From: Heterocephalus glaber
Lineage: Eukaryota > Chordata > Mammalia > Rodentia > Bathyergidae
Length of the DNA: 64,000 nucleotides
Reading direction: 5' to 3'
NCBI RefSeq assembly: GCF_000247695.1
Contig: NW_004624801.1
Span: forward strand, 3,659,206 to 3,723,205
Shown: piece after piece, positions 1 through 8,899 of the stretch
How the letters are laid out: the number at the start of each line of letters is the position of its first letter
How positions within the stretch are numbered: the first letter of the stretch is position 1
Notes under the pieces: model-generated
The model's input: the letters and a program-made list of their open reading frames with translations, nothing else
What the model was told of the DNA's origin: nothing
The model's database searches: none
Program-made: the position numbers and the translations under genes

Positions 1-75
1 CAAGAGGCTGAGTAGCTCATCCAAGGTCACCCAGACACGAAGTGACAGGCAGGACTCTAACCCCACGAGCTGTCC
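1..75 (-). repeat. MIR SINE fragment
   Basis: The text runs 'aggctgagtagctcatccaaggtcaccca' then 'gtgacaggcaggactctaac', the reverse complement of the MIR core (lose-one-letter matches to the gaggttaagtaacttgcccaaggtcac block). It is cut by the window edge. Ancient tRNA-derived SINE shared by mammals. Confidence 0.7.
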
Positions 76-914
76 ATCCTGCAGGCTCCTTGGCTGCGCC
101 ATCCCCCCAGGGCCCTCTGACGTCAAATTTTGCCTTGGCCCCCACGGTTCACAGCAGAGAATGAGGAATCTGTGCCAGGTGCACCACGAACTGGCATTCA
201 GATGCAGCAACCCAGGCTGCAGGTGGCCAGCCAGATTCCTGATCATCACTCAGCACCTCCCTGCTTTTTTCCTCCAGAAGAGCCGGGGAGGATTCCAAAG
301 TCCTTGCTCTGCCAGGTCCTGGGAGTCACCAATGTCCACCCCAGAAGCTGACTTCCCTGAATGGGCCGCATTACAGCAAATAATCTTTCCTTCCCTCAGG
401 ATTATCACATCATCAAAATTTCATAGCCCCTCTGGGTCACTAATAGCTTCCTACTGACATCAAACTTTAATTGCCTGTCTTCTTCCCTTCTTTCCCCACC
501 CTGCACCCTGTTCAGATTAGAAGATTCTTGTGCAGCTTGGTCACTGGCAAGCCAGGCATAAATGTCCCAAGTGGTCTGAAGAAGATTCTTTAAACAGCTC
601 TGGGACAACCCCACCCCAGGTAGAGAAGGGAAGGAAGGAAGAGAGAAGGCTGCTTGCATTCTTCCAGGCTCAGACCCTGCAAGGACACAACCAGGTTGGA
701 GACCTGAGCTTCCATCAGGAGGAGGAAGTAGAAATCCAAGACTTATTTCCAAACTCTACTGCCTTCCTCGGGTCAGCCTGGGCTCCTACCGGTACAGTGA
801 TCTGGGATCTCACTGGTGAATGGTTCTCACTTGGGGAGAAGACACAACAGGGAAGCCCGGAGCAACAGCGTAGCCTGCAGTGGTGGGGACAGGACCTGTG
901 TTGGGATCATGGAG
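76..914. other. Unique non-coding stretch, nothing recognised
   Basis: I see no repeat family, exon-like block with splice sites, or RNA gene here. Short open frames occur on both strands but show no codon bias or recognisable motif. If the exon at 7358-7421 is real, this lies in or downstream of its first intron. Confidence 0.4.
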
Positions 915-1000
915 CCCTGGGTCCATCCTGACATGCTGACTTTACTGCTCAAGGGCCTGGGGCAGTTCATCTCTCTCTGAGCCTCAGTTTACCCACAATT
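915..1000 (+). repeat. MIR SINE fragment
   Basis: A piece like 'gggcctggggcagttcatctctctctgagcctcagtttaccca' matches the middle of MIR in sense orientation (gggcaagttacttaacctctctgagcctcagtttcc). Confidence 0.65.
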
Positions 1001-1225
1001 TTGGAGTCATGGGGAGGACTGAGGCAGGTAGCAGTTTTCATGCACACAGCTGTGCCTGACAAGCAGAACTACACACCCGAGGTGAGTTCCAGGGTAGGAA
1101 GAAAAGATTGAACCAAAAGAAAGAGGGGTACACCAAAGACATAGGTGAAATATAAAGATATCAGGGGGAAAACAATTTGTGACCAGAGGTCCTGTCTTAA
1201 GCCCACTGGGAGAGGCAAACAGAGT

Positions 1226-1428
1226 ACAGTAATGTGTCACATAACATCATTTTGATCAATAACAGATGATGTGTACAACAGTGATAGTCCCATCCATAAG
1301 ATGACAGACCTAGTGACATCAGAGCCATCTTACTCTGTGTAAGTAGACTCTACAATGTTCATGCAACAATGAAACTGCCTAATGATGCAGTTCCCAAACT
1401 GCATCCTTGTCATTAAAGGATGCATGAA
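1226..1428. mobile_element. Old non-autonomous DNA-transposon relic
   Basis: A 200 bp segment starts 'gtcacataacatcattttga' and ends with a diverged inverted counterpart ('cctaatgatgcagtt', then 'gtcattaaaggatgca'). It resembles the common mammalian palindromic cut-and-paste fossils whose ends read tgtcg(c/t)ttaacgac. I do not assign a family name. It has no coding capacity. Confidence 0.5.
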
Positions 1429-1439
1429 TGTCTACATAT

Positions 1440-1645
1440 CATTTAATTAATATATTAAGTGCTTATGACATGCCAGCTCCATGCTAAATGCTTGACTTGC
1501 ACTATCTCACTGAAGCCTTGTAAAGTTTTGATCTCTGTTTTACAGACAAGGAAGTGGGGGTTGAGAATATTAAGTGACTTGACTCCGACTGGCCCAAGCG
1601 ACACAGCTTACACAGAGTGTGGCCCAAATCCAGGGTACTGACACA
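1440..1645 (-). repeat. MIR SINE, nearly full length, antisense
   Basis: Antisense MIR landmarks appear in order: 'taagtgcttatgacatgccag', 'ctatctcactgaagcc', 'ttttacagacaaggaa', 'taagtgacttg', then 'ggcccaaatccagg'. About 200 bp, close to the length of intact MIR. Confidence 0.7.
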
Positions 1646-2404
1646 TACTCTGATACATATACTACTTCTCAGCAGCTTGGAGAGGGGAACAAAATGCCCA
1701 GGAAAGTGACAGCACAGGAGGCCTTTGGAATGGTCCTGTTTCATGTAAATAAATTCTCTATGAAATGCGGAGACCACAGTGCTTCTCTGTGGCCCTGCGA
1801 GACCTGGCTCTCATTCCCAGAACCTTGCACCTCCCAGCCCCCTGGCTACTGTGTGGGACCATGTGATCACTTCTGGCTAATGGGCAGCAAAGGAGAGAAA
1901 GGGCTAAGGTATTTCAGTGCTGATGCAAGGTCTTCTCCCTTCTCTTCTCAGCATCAGTCAAGGACCCTGTGTATCTCAAAAGCACAGACAGACGGACACT
2001 GCCCCCAAATCTTCTGCTCCTCCAGTTTCTTGCACTTTCTAATGGTGGAGTGCAGTTGGCAGGGATTTAGTAAGGACCCCAGGGCTGCCCAACCCAGGGG
2101 CCAGGCCTGTTAGAGGCAGCTTCTCCTGAGGAGCTGGAGCCAGGAGGGGCTGGGAAAGGAGATCAGGAAAATCTGAGTGGGGCACGGCCTCAACGGCTCC
2201 ATTCTAGGTAAGCCTGGGCTGCAAATTGGGGGCAGCGCCCACTCTGGGAATTCTGGACGGCTCAGCACAACAGGGCCCCATGCACAGGGGTAGAGGGTGA
2301 TGATCTGTAGAGACCACAGGTGCCTCACAAGTCAGCCAGCCTGGCCAGACAGGAAGCTGGGGAAGCCAGCAGGGTCCAGGTGACAAGGGGCTGTATGCAT
2401 CCAG
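1646..2404. other. Unique non-coding stretch
   Basis: No repeat or gene recognised. GC content rises towards 2100-2330. The open frames there are not supported by splice sites or family resemblance. Confidence 0.35.
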
Positions 2405-2520
2405 GAAATGTTCATTCATTCACGCACTTCATTCACTTGTTCCTATTCACGGAGGTTGTTAACCTAGAGGCTAGGCACACAGCAGTGGGGACAAAAGGCC
2501 CTGCCATCTCAAAGGCGAGC
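2405..2520 (-). repeat. L2 LINE 3' fragment, antisense
   Basis: 'ttcattcattcacgcac' followed by 'ggctaggcacacagcagtgggga' and 'ggccctgccatctc' follows the antisense L2 end (ttcattcaacaaatatt ... ggatacagcagtgaaca ... ccctgccctca). Diverged. Confidence 0.45.
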
Positions 2521-2837
2521 ACCCTAAAGCATGTCAGTACACAGTGGGGTACCACAGAGAAGGTACAGCAAGGAAAGGGGAAGTGCTCAGAGGTGCCACA
2601 GTATGGCGGCTTAGGGCAGCAAGGAGTGGGTTTTGCAGACACCTACGAGGAGCAGACACCGCCACAGAAGCAGAAGGAACTCAAGGCCAGGTTAGAGGTC
2701 GGAGTGTCCAGAAGGGTAAGGTGGTCAGTGTGGGGACAGCGGTGGAAGGGGACGCACACAGTGGGATGGCAGAGGAGGCTTCTGTGTAGGGAGAAGGAGG
2801 GCAGATCCGACCCCTCCTCACATTGTGTGACCAGCAC

Positions 2838-3025
2838 ACTGTAAGCACTTAACATTAATTAGAGCATTTAAAAAGTGATTTGAGTAATTGCACTTAATTA
2901 CCCAAACAACTCTAGGTGGTAAATGTGAGGATTTTAAATGCTATTTCCTCAATTTACAGATGAGGAAACTGAGGCTCAGTGCAGCATCATACAGTGGTGG
3001 AGGCAGGACTAACCGGCAGAATCCA
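2838..3025 (-). repeat. MIR SINE, antisense
   Basis: Landmarks are 'cacttaattacccaaacaac', 'atttacagatgaggaaactg' and 'gaggctcagtgcagcatcat', followed by the 'ggcaggactaac' block. The 'cagatgaggaaactgaggc' core is nearly perfect. Confidence 0.75.
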
Positions 3026-4949
3026 GGCTAGGAGCTACTGTCCTCTTGGGACCGCCCACCTCAGAAAGAACCCCTGGCCAGGGCTCCAGGCTCAGCTGGG
3101 GTTGTGCTGGCCCACACTCCCCACCAGGAAGTCTGATGGACGGGCTCAGCCCCTTCCCTCTTTCCCTGTCCCCAGAGCCCAGAGCAGCCGAAGACAGTCC
3201 CTCATCCAGCAAGGTTCCCAGGCCCTGCCTTCACCGACTGTGGACAGCAGGGGCTGGGACGGTGGGAAGGAACCCAGGATGTCTCAGCAAGTGCCTTGTT
3301 TTCCTTTCCATTATGGGCAGTGGGCCGCTCCTGGCAGGCAGGCGAAGGGGCCTATTTGTTGCTATTGGCATCCGGAGGCCCCAGATTACGATGACTAATT
3401 CCCACCACTGTAGGCAGCTCCAGGCTGTCTGCAGCAACATGCTCCCTGGGGTGGAAATCCCACAGGCAGCACACCGACACCCAGCTTCCATTCCAACTCA
3501 GGTCTTCTAACTCCCCGAGGGCCTGGGAGTTGGGAGAGATGGGGAAGGAGTTTTCAGCCAATCAAAGGACCTTTTCAACCAAATCCCAGGATAACCAGTC
3601 CCAAGGAGACTATTACTTAGGCCAACATAAAGCATAACTATCTAACAGCCACTTGCATGTGGTAGTGATCCCTCCATCACCAAAGGTATGCAAGCAGACC
3701 AGATGGCCTCTTGTCCTGGTTTGTGGGCAGAGGATGCTCTGGATGACTTTTCTTATGTCTTTTAAGTCTAATACAATGATTTCACTACTCTTTATGACAG
3801 AGAACAAGCCCATTCTCCCTTACCTTTAGCTTACGGCCCAACTGTGTCTAAGAGTGTCCAAGGTCAAACGCTTACCAATATGCAGTTTAACACATCATCC
3901 TATGGGCGGCCATTCAGGCACTGTTTAAACAGAGGTCTGCTGTAAAGGATTTGGCTTCTTTCCCAGCCTCCCTATCCTGATGGAACAAGGTTCCTGGCCC
4001 CTACTTTGGCTTTAGTAGAGGACATAGGGGAGAGCTGGTCGATAAATATTTGCTGAACAAATGCATGAAAAGGAGGGTTTCTCAGCCAGGGGCAGGACGT
4101 CTGATGATCCTGGGTGGTGTCCCAACTTTTCAGCCCAGGCAGGGGGAGCTTCTGTACCCAGTGGAACCTCCCAATGGTATTACTCATCTGAACACACAAA
4201 GCACATTTCAGACACCCCAGCTGAGGCCTAGAGGTGCACAGGGTGAGCGAGACAGGGACATGGGGGAAGGGAATGGAGGAGCAGGGACACCTCCCATCCC
4301 ACTCTTATGTGGGGCTTTTGACAGCTGAGCCCCAGGCAAGCACGACATTCGGCCTCCTGGTAATTAGCAAAAGGCCCTGATCAATAAGTTATTTTTTGCT
4401 GTCAGTAATTAATAATTACAGCTTAGCCATACCATGTAATTAAACTTTCATCCCGCTCCCTCACATGCTGTCTGGCTTTTATTGTGGTTGGCTCCCTGAA
4501 CTAGGCTTTCTCCCTCTGGAGCCCTCCAGGAATCTCTGGAACTGAAGCCTTCGGGCTTTTGTCAGGGTTTCCTCCTGGTTCGCTTAGCCCCATGCCTCCT
4601 TGTTCTTTCCCTCATGCAAGGTTCTCTAGAAAGAATCTTCTGGACCAGCTGGCCCCTGCCCTAGTGGCCACTGCCCTCCTCCCAGCCTCTAGGGCATGCC
4701 AGGATGACCTCCTGCAGCAATCAGGCTTACAGGCGAGGTGCACTTGGTGAAATGTAGACAGTAAGGTCAGCAGACCTTTCCAGTCTTACTGCCTGGAGGC
4801 ACTAGAATCTGCTCCCTGGGAGCTCAGAGGTTAAGGGCCACTCCAAGACACACTGAGGTCGTCATGGAAGGAAGTGAAGAAAGCTCCTGGAATTTAAGTA
4901 CTTATTGGTGGGTGGTAAGGCACCCTTCTGGGTCCCTGGCTTAGTGTCA
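3026..4949. other. Unique DNA with two conserved-looking blocks
   Basis: No mobile element is clear apart from a short L2/MIR-like scrap near 4038-4065 ('gataaatatttgctgaa'). Blocks at about 3330-3430 and 4360-4480 are low in repeats and have the AT-rich homeodomain-site texture of conserved non-coding elements. That is inference from texture only. Confidence 0.35.
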
Positions 4950-5215
4950 GACCAATTATAATGACAATGCTAATGGTAGGAAGCAACTCCTATGTGGGGA
5001 GCACTGGCTGGAACCTCCCCCTAGAATGTCTCCATCCTCATGTGAACTCTGTAACAGGGCCACTACTATTCCTAATCTCTGGATATGGATGAGGGATGTG
5101 TGGATGAGGAACCCAAGGCTCTGAGCAGCTGAGAGCCTTGCTAAAACCTCTCTGCAGTTAGGCCACAAAGCCAGATCACAACAGCCGGTTCTTTCTGCTG
5201 CCAAAGCCAAAGCTC
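4950..5215 (-). repeat. MIR SINE, antisense
   Basis: Antisense MIR order is visible: 'aatgacaatgctaatgg', 'ctatgtggggagcactg', 'ctccatcctcatgtgaac', 'tggatgaggaacccaagg' and 'gttaggccacaaagccag'. Moderately diverged. Confidence 0.65.
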
Positions 5216-6004
5216 TTTCGACAATGTCACTGAACTTCATTGGGAAAATGAATCTGAACCATGTGACATCACATCGTGGGGAATTTAAATGGTTCAATTA
5301 TATCTTTCAGGATAACCAGGTGAGGATGGCCTCGGACTGGAAGAAACTCACTTTCTAAACCCAAAGCAGATACCCCTTGTGCCCTAAGCCCAGCCCTCCA
5401 TATAAATCCAGCCTTGTCCCCAAGCCTGGGCCAAGAGACCACATTCCCACAATCCTGCGCAGGGTTTGCCTCCTGGAAGACAAATGGAAGGAGGCAGCCA
5501 ATGCTGGCAGACAAACATTCTCAGAGCCAGAGAGCACAAACGAGCAGCAGGGGCCCTGGGCAGCCTGACACTCAAAAAGGCAGCAAACAGGAGAAGCCAA
5601 GGAGAGTCAATCAATCAGCAGCCTTCCCTGCTCCTGGCAGGCGAGGCCCCTCCTGAGCAAGAAGGGCAGGGTCAGTAGGCAGCCTGGCCTTAACTTCAGC
5701 AAGACAGGTGGGATCTTGGCCTCAGATGGATGAGGAAGGTGTGGAGAAAAGGACATTAAGACTCTGAAAGAAGAACCACCAGTTGCCCTGGGGAGTCCTT
5801 CAGGGCCAGGTAAGCCAGGTCTTTGGTGGAGTTTGTATAGTCGTGAAGCTAGAAGGATCCAGATAGGCTGACAAGTCTCACTGTCCTGCCTGTCTCCGGG
5901 CTTTTGGGTAGTAACATCATGAGAGTCTCAGAATAAAACCACAAGGTGCCTAGGATGGAGACCCAGACAAGGAGACCTCAACTGGCCCTGTTGCCTAGGA
6001 CAGT
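5216..6004. other. Unique non-coding stretch
   Basis: No repeat family, RNA gene or convincing exon seen. Open frames exist on both strands in this moderately GC-rich DNA, and none shows a known domain. Confidence 0.35.
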
Positions 6005-6290
6005 GGGTCAGAACTCATCCAGCCCTGCTCCTGACTCTGACCCCAGATCACTGAGTGGCCTTGGGCAAGTCACTTAATGCCATGGGGCCTCAGTTTCCCC
6101 ATCTGTTAAATAGCTATTGGAATAAGATGACCTCTGAGGTCCTCGCCTGCTGGAAGATTTTATGATGATCATAAAAATAATAACTTTTATTACCTTACAT
6201 TTATGGAGCTCGTTACAAAATTTCGAAGTGCTTTTACCTAAATTACCTCGTAAAATCCTTCCCTCAACTCAAGAGTTGATCAATTTAATC
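6005..6290 (+). repeat. MIR-type SINE pieces
   Basis: 6005-6155 is sense MIR: 'gactctgaccccagatcactg', 'gtggccttgggcaagtcac', 'ggcctcagtttccccatctg'. The following 130 bp ('aataataacttttattacc', 'gaagtgcttttacctaaatt') resembles a second, antisense MIR fragment but is weaker. Confidence 0.65.
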
Positions 6291-7357
6291 TCTGATCTTG
6301 GCTCTTGGAATTGCCTGACTCTGGGTGTACTGGAGCCCTTTTCTCCCGCAGGCTTTGAGACCCCAGAGGAGAAGTGGGACCTTTTCGGGGTTGTAGCCCC
6401 CGCAGTCCGGCGCCCCCAAGTGGGCCAGGCCCCTTCTGAGCCTGGAAGAGGGAAGGCTGAGCTCCAGAGTGTGGAGCTTCAACCCAGACTTCGCCTCCCT
6501 CGCCCCCAGCAGGCGCCGCTCAGACACCACGGGCATCTCGAAGTGGATCTGAGAACCCCAAAGGCGAGGAAGCGCGGGTACAGCCGCCCTGCCCCGCTGG
6601 ACCCTCCAGAGGTCTGGGGAGACGTCTGGACCTCCACTCTCTGGAGGGGGATGGTGCGATCACCCCTCCTCCTCCTTTCCAACTCTCCCACCCCAAACCC
6701 AGCCCTCCGCTGCCAGGCTGCTCCAAGCAGCCACAGGTCACAGGCTGAAGGCAGGGGCGGGATGCGGGGTGTGTCTGGGGTGGGCTGGAGGGATGCCTCA
6801 GACCCTCCCAGGGCACCACTCCCCTCCCCTCCAGGGTCCGAGGCTGCACCCGCTGTCTGGCTCCAGGCCCACGCAGGGAAGCACTCTTGGTCAGGCAGCT
6901 GGGCGCGGGCTCCGGTACGTGGCTAAGCAGGGCGACCCAGTCGGCGCCTTCATCGCGCCGGCGCGCGCTCCATTCCTCTCGCCCCGCGCCTCCCCGACAA
7001 GGCCTTGCCCAAGGGGAACCTAGAGCCGGGCTCGCGGAACCCAGGAGAGCCGGAAGTGGAGCTGGGCACTGAATGGCGCGCCCCTCCCACGCCGGCCCCA
7101 TGGCACCTCCAGCGAGATGGGGGCGGTGGCGCGCCCCTCCCACCTCACCTCCAGCACTTCCCAGCCTCCCCAGCGACCCTATCTTCCCCAGTCGGAAGCC
7201 ACAAGTCTCAGAGAGGCTGCCCTGCCCGCAAAAGGGCCCCCGAAACTCAGGGAGGGGAGAATCTTGAAACTCCCAGGAGAGGACTCTGCCAAGGCTGCTT
7301 CGGCGTCCCGGCGGCCACCCCTCTCCGCCCCTCGTGGGGATGGTCCCCGTACCCTAC

Positions 7358-7421
7358 CTTGGGCTCCGGCCACGCGAATCCGATGGAGAGCCAGCAGAGT
7401 ACAGACCAGCAGCCTCCACAT
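7358..7421 (-). CDS. First coding exon of an unidentified secreted or membrane protein
   Basis: On the minus strand an ATG at 7421-7419 has an acceptable Kozak context (gacaccATGt, A at -3). It opens a 21-codon peptide beginning MWRLLVCTLLALHRIRVA and ending G-A-Q. The hydrophobic core LLVCTLLAL follows one Arg, and the end V-A-G-A fits the small-x-small signal-peptidase rule, with cleavage likely before Gln. After 64 nt the exon ends AAG and meets GTAGGG (minus strand, 7357-7352), a good splice donor in phase 1. Phase-1 signal-peptide exons are usual in modular extracellular proteins (Ig, FN3, EGF, sushi, CUB). It lies in the CpG island. I do not recognise the gene, and no matching exon 2 was found down to position 1, so the first intron is probably long. 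A chance signal-like peptide is possible but unlikely given start context, donor and island together. Confidence 0.65.
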
Positions 7422-7826
7422 GGTGTCCAGTCCGGAGGGGGTGTCCTCCGGGGTCCTCTCCCGCTCCGCGCTGCTGTATAATCCTAGTGGGGTCCAGTAC
7501 CCCGCCCGGAGCTTCGTCCCGGCACACAGTCTAGGCGGCTCTGGGTCCTGGGCTTGGGCTTGCTATGCCCGGAGGAGCGGCGCTGGCGACCCCGATCTTT
7601 CCTCCTCCTCTGCTGCCCAAGTCCGATCCCGGCGGCGCGCCCAGAAGGCGAGAGAAAAGCAAAGAAAAAATGGCAAAGTCTGCCTCTCGGGCTCGGGGCG
7701 CCTTCTCCCCTAGCACCCTAACTTCTACTTCTCCCAGGCAAGGAGGCCTCTGCGATCCGGCCGGGTCGCTGGCCGAGCTCCGGAATGAGCGGACAACTTC
7801 AAGAAACTTCCTCCCGTGGCCACGTT

Positions 7827-7864
7827 GCCCGCCCCCCGCCCCTCCCCGCCCCTCCCCGCCCCCT
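7827..7864. promoter_or_regulatory. GC-box (Sp1/KLF-like) tandem array
   Basis: A 10 bp unit close to cccctccccg is repeated in tandem through this 38 bp tract, giving several overlapping GC boxes about 400 bp upstream of the minus-strand ATG. The minus strand has repeated G-runs able to form a G-quadruplex. Confidence 0.6.
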
Positions 7865-8695
7865 GGTTGGGTTCTCCTGGCCGACGCAGTCACCGCGGTT
7901 CCCGGCGCCCGGGCTCCGGGGCCCGTTCCGAGCCGAGCACGAAGGTAGGCGAGGGTGCAGGGCTTCTTTCAGGGTTGCAGGGTTTGGGGGGCGCGGTTAG
8001 CATTAGGTCCGAATCTCCCTGGAGCTGAAGTTTTCTTCTTTTCAACTTTGCGGGCGGCATCTGGCGGGGCCGAGCCTCCCCTCTGGGCTCCACTGCCCTC
8101 AGGCCGAATTCAGAGACTCGGGTCTCAAACCCCTTCCCGCCCGGCCGGCTAGCAAACTTTGCGGGTCCCGCGGCCCGACGCGCACCCCTGCGCGCCCATG
8201 TCCGCGCCTGCTGCGTGGCGGCGAGGGCGGTTGCTGAGCTCGGCGACCCGGGCTGGAGCCGACGCTCGGGCGCGGAGCCTCCTGCCGGCGAGAGGATGGA
8301 GACCCGCGGCTCTGCCCTCCGCTGCGCGCTGGTCGGAGCTCTCGGCCAGACGCACGGAGAGCCCCGCCAGCAGTCCCGGCTCTGGGGACTCGGTGTCCCC
8401 TAGGACGCCGGCACTCGCCCACTGCGTGGGCTGGAGCAGCGGCGGCCGCCCCCCAGCGCCTGGGCCGCGCCGCCGCAGCCCACCTCGGTCGCTGCCGCCG
8501 CTCGCGAGCTCGCCGCCCTCCGCTTGCTTTCGCGGCTCGGCGTCCTGAGAGCCGCTCCTGCCTGCGCGGAGCCGGAGCTGCGGGGGCAGCGCGAGCCGGG
8601 GACGAGCGCGGCGGAGGCGGAGACGCGGAGAGGGGGGCCGAGCGCTACCCCGCGGCCGTGACTCGAGAGCAGCCCGCGCGCCGCGAGCGGGGGGG

Positions 8696-8712
8696 GCGGC
8701 GGCGGCGGCGGC
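8696..8712. repeat. (GGC)n trinucleotide run
   Basis: About six GGC units follow a G7 run inside the CpG island. Such runs in 5' UTR or promoter DNA are often polymorphic. Confidence 0.8.
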
Positions 8713-8823
8713 CCCGAGCCAGGCCCGGGAGCGAGCCCCGCAGCCCGAGAATCCGTGTGCGCGGCCTCGGGCGCCCGGAGTCGCCGGGACCCGCCGGAGG
8801 GCAGCAGAGCCAGCCGCGTAGCT

Positions 8824-8848
8824 CGTGTGTGTGCCCGTGTGTGAGCCC

Positions 8849-8889
<41 letters not shown>

Positions 8890-8895
8890 CGCGCT
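8824..8895. repeat. (TG)n-(CG)n alternating purine-pyrimidine tract
   Basis: Interrupted TG units pass into about 14 clean TG units and then directly into GCGCGCGCGCGCGC. A continuous alternating TG-to-CG run at a CpG-island edge is a strong candidate for Z-DNA. Confidence 0.9.
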
Positions 8896-8899
8896 CTGG

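Larger units (their letters stand above)
6400..8850. promoter_or_regulatory. Large CpG island promoter
   Basis: CpG dinucleotides become frequent from about 6400, are dense from about 6950 to 8800, and are rare in the flanks. The densest part, 8150-8820, is G+C rich with little depletion of CpG. The island overlaps a minus-strand first coding exon (7358-7421), so its part to the right of 7421 should hold that gene's 5' UTR and start sites. The width leaves room for a divergent transcript on the plus strand. I see no convincing TATA box, as is usual for this promoter class. Exact limits would need an observed/expected CpG calculation. Confidence 0.85.

Noticed and set aside
6162..6926. Plus-strand open frame of about 254 codons
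   Set aside because: Begins in MIR-like repeat text and continues in GC-rich DNA; no recognisable protein family.
6520..7143. Minus-strand open frame of about 207 codons just downstream of exon 1
   Set aside because: Would lie in intron 1 and has no acceptor in the right phase that I can support; low-complexity Pro/Gly/Arg composition.
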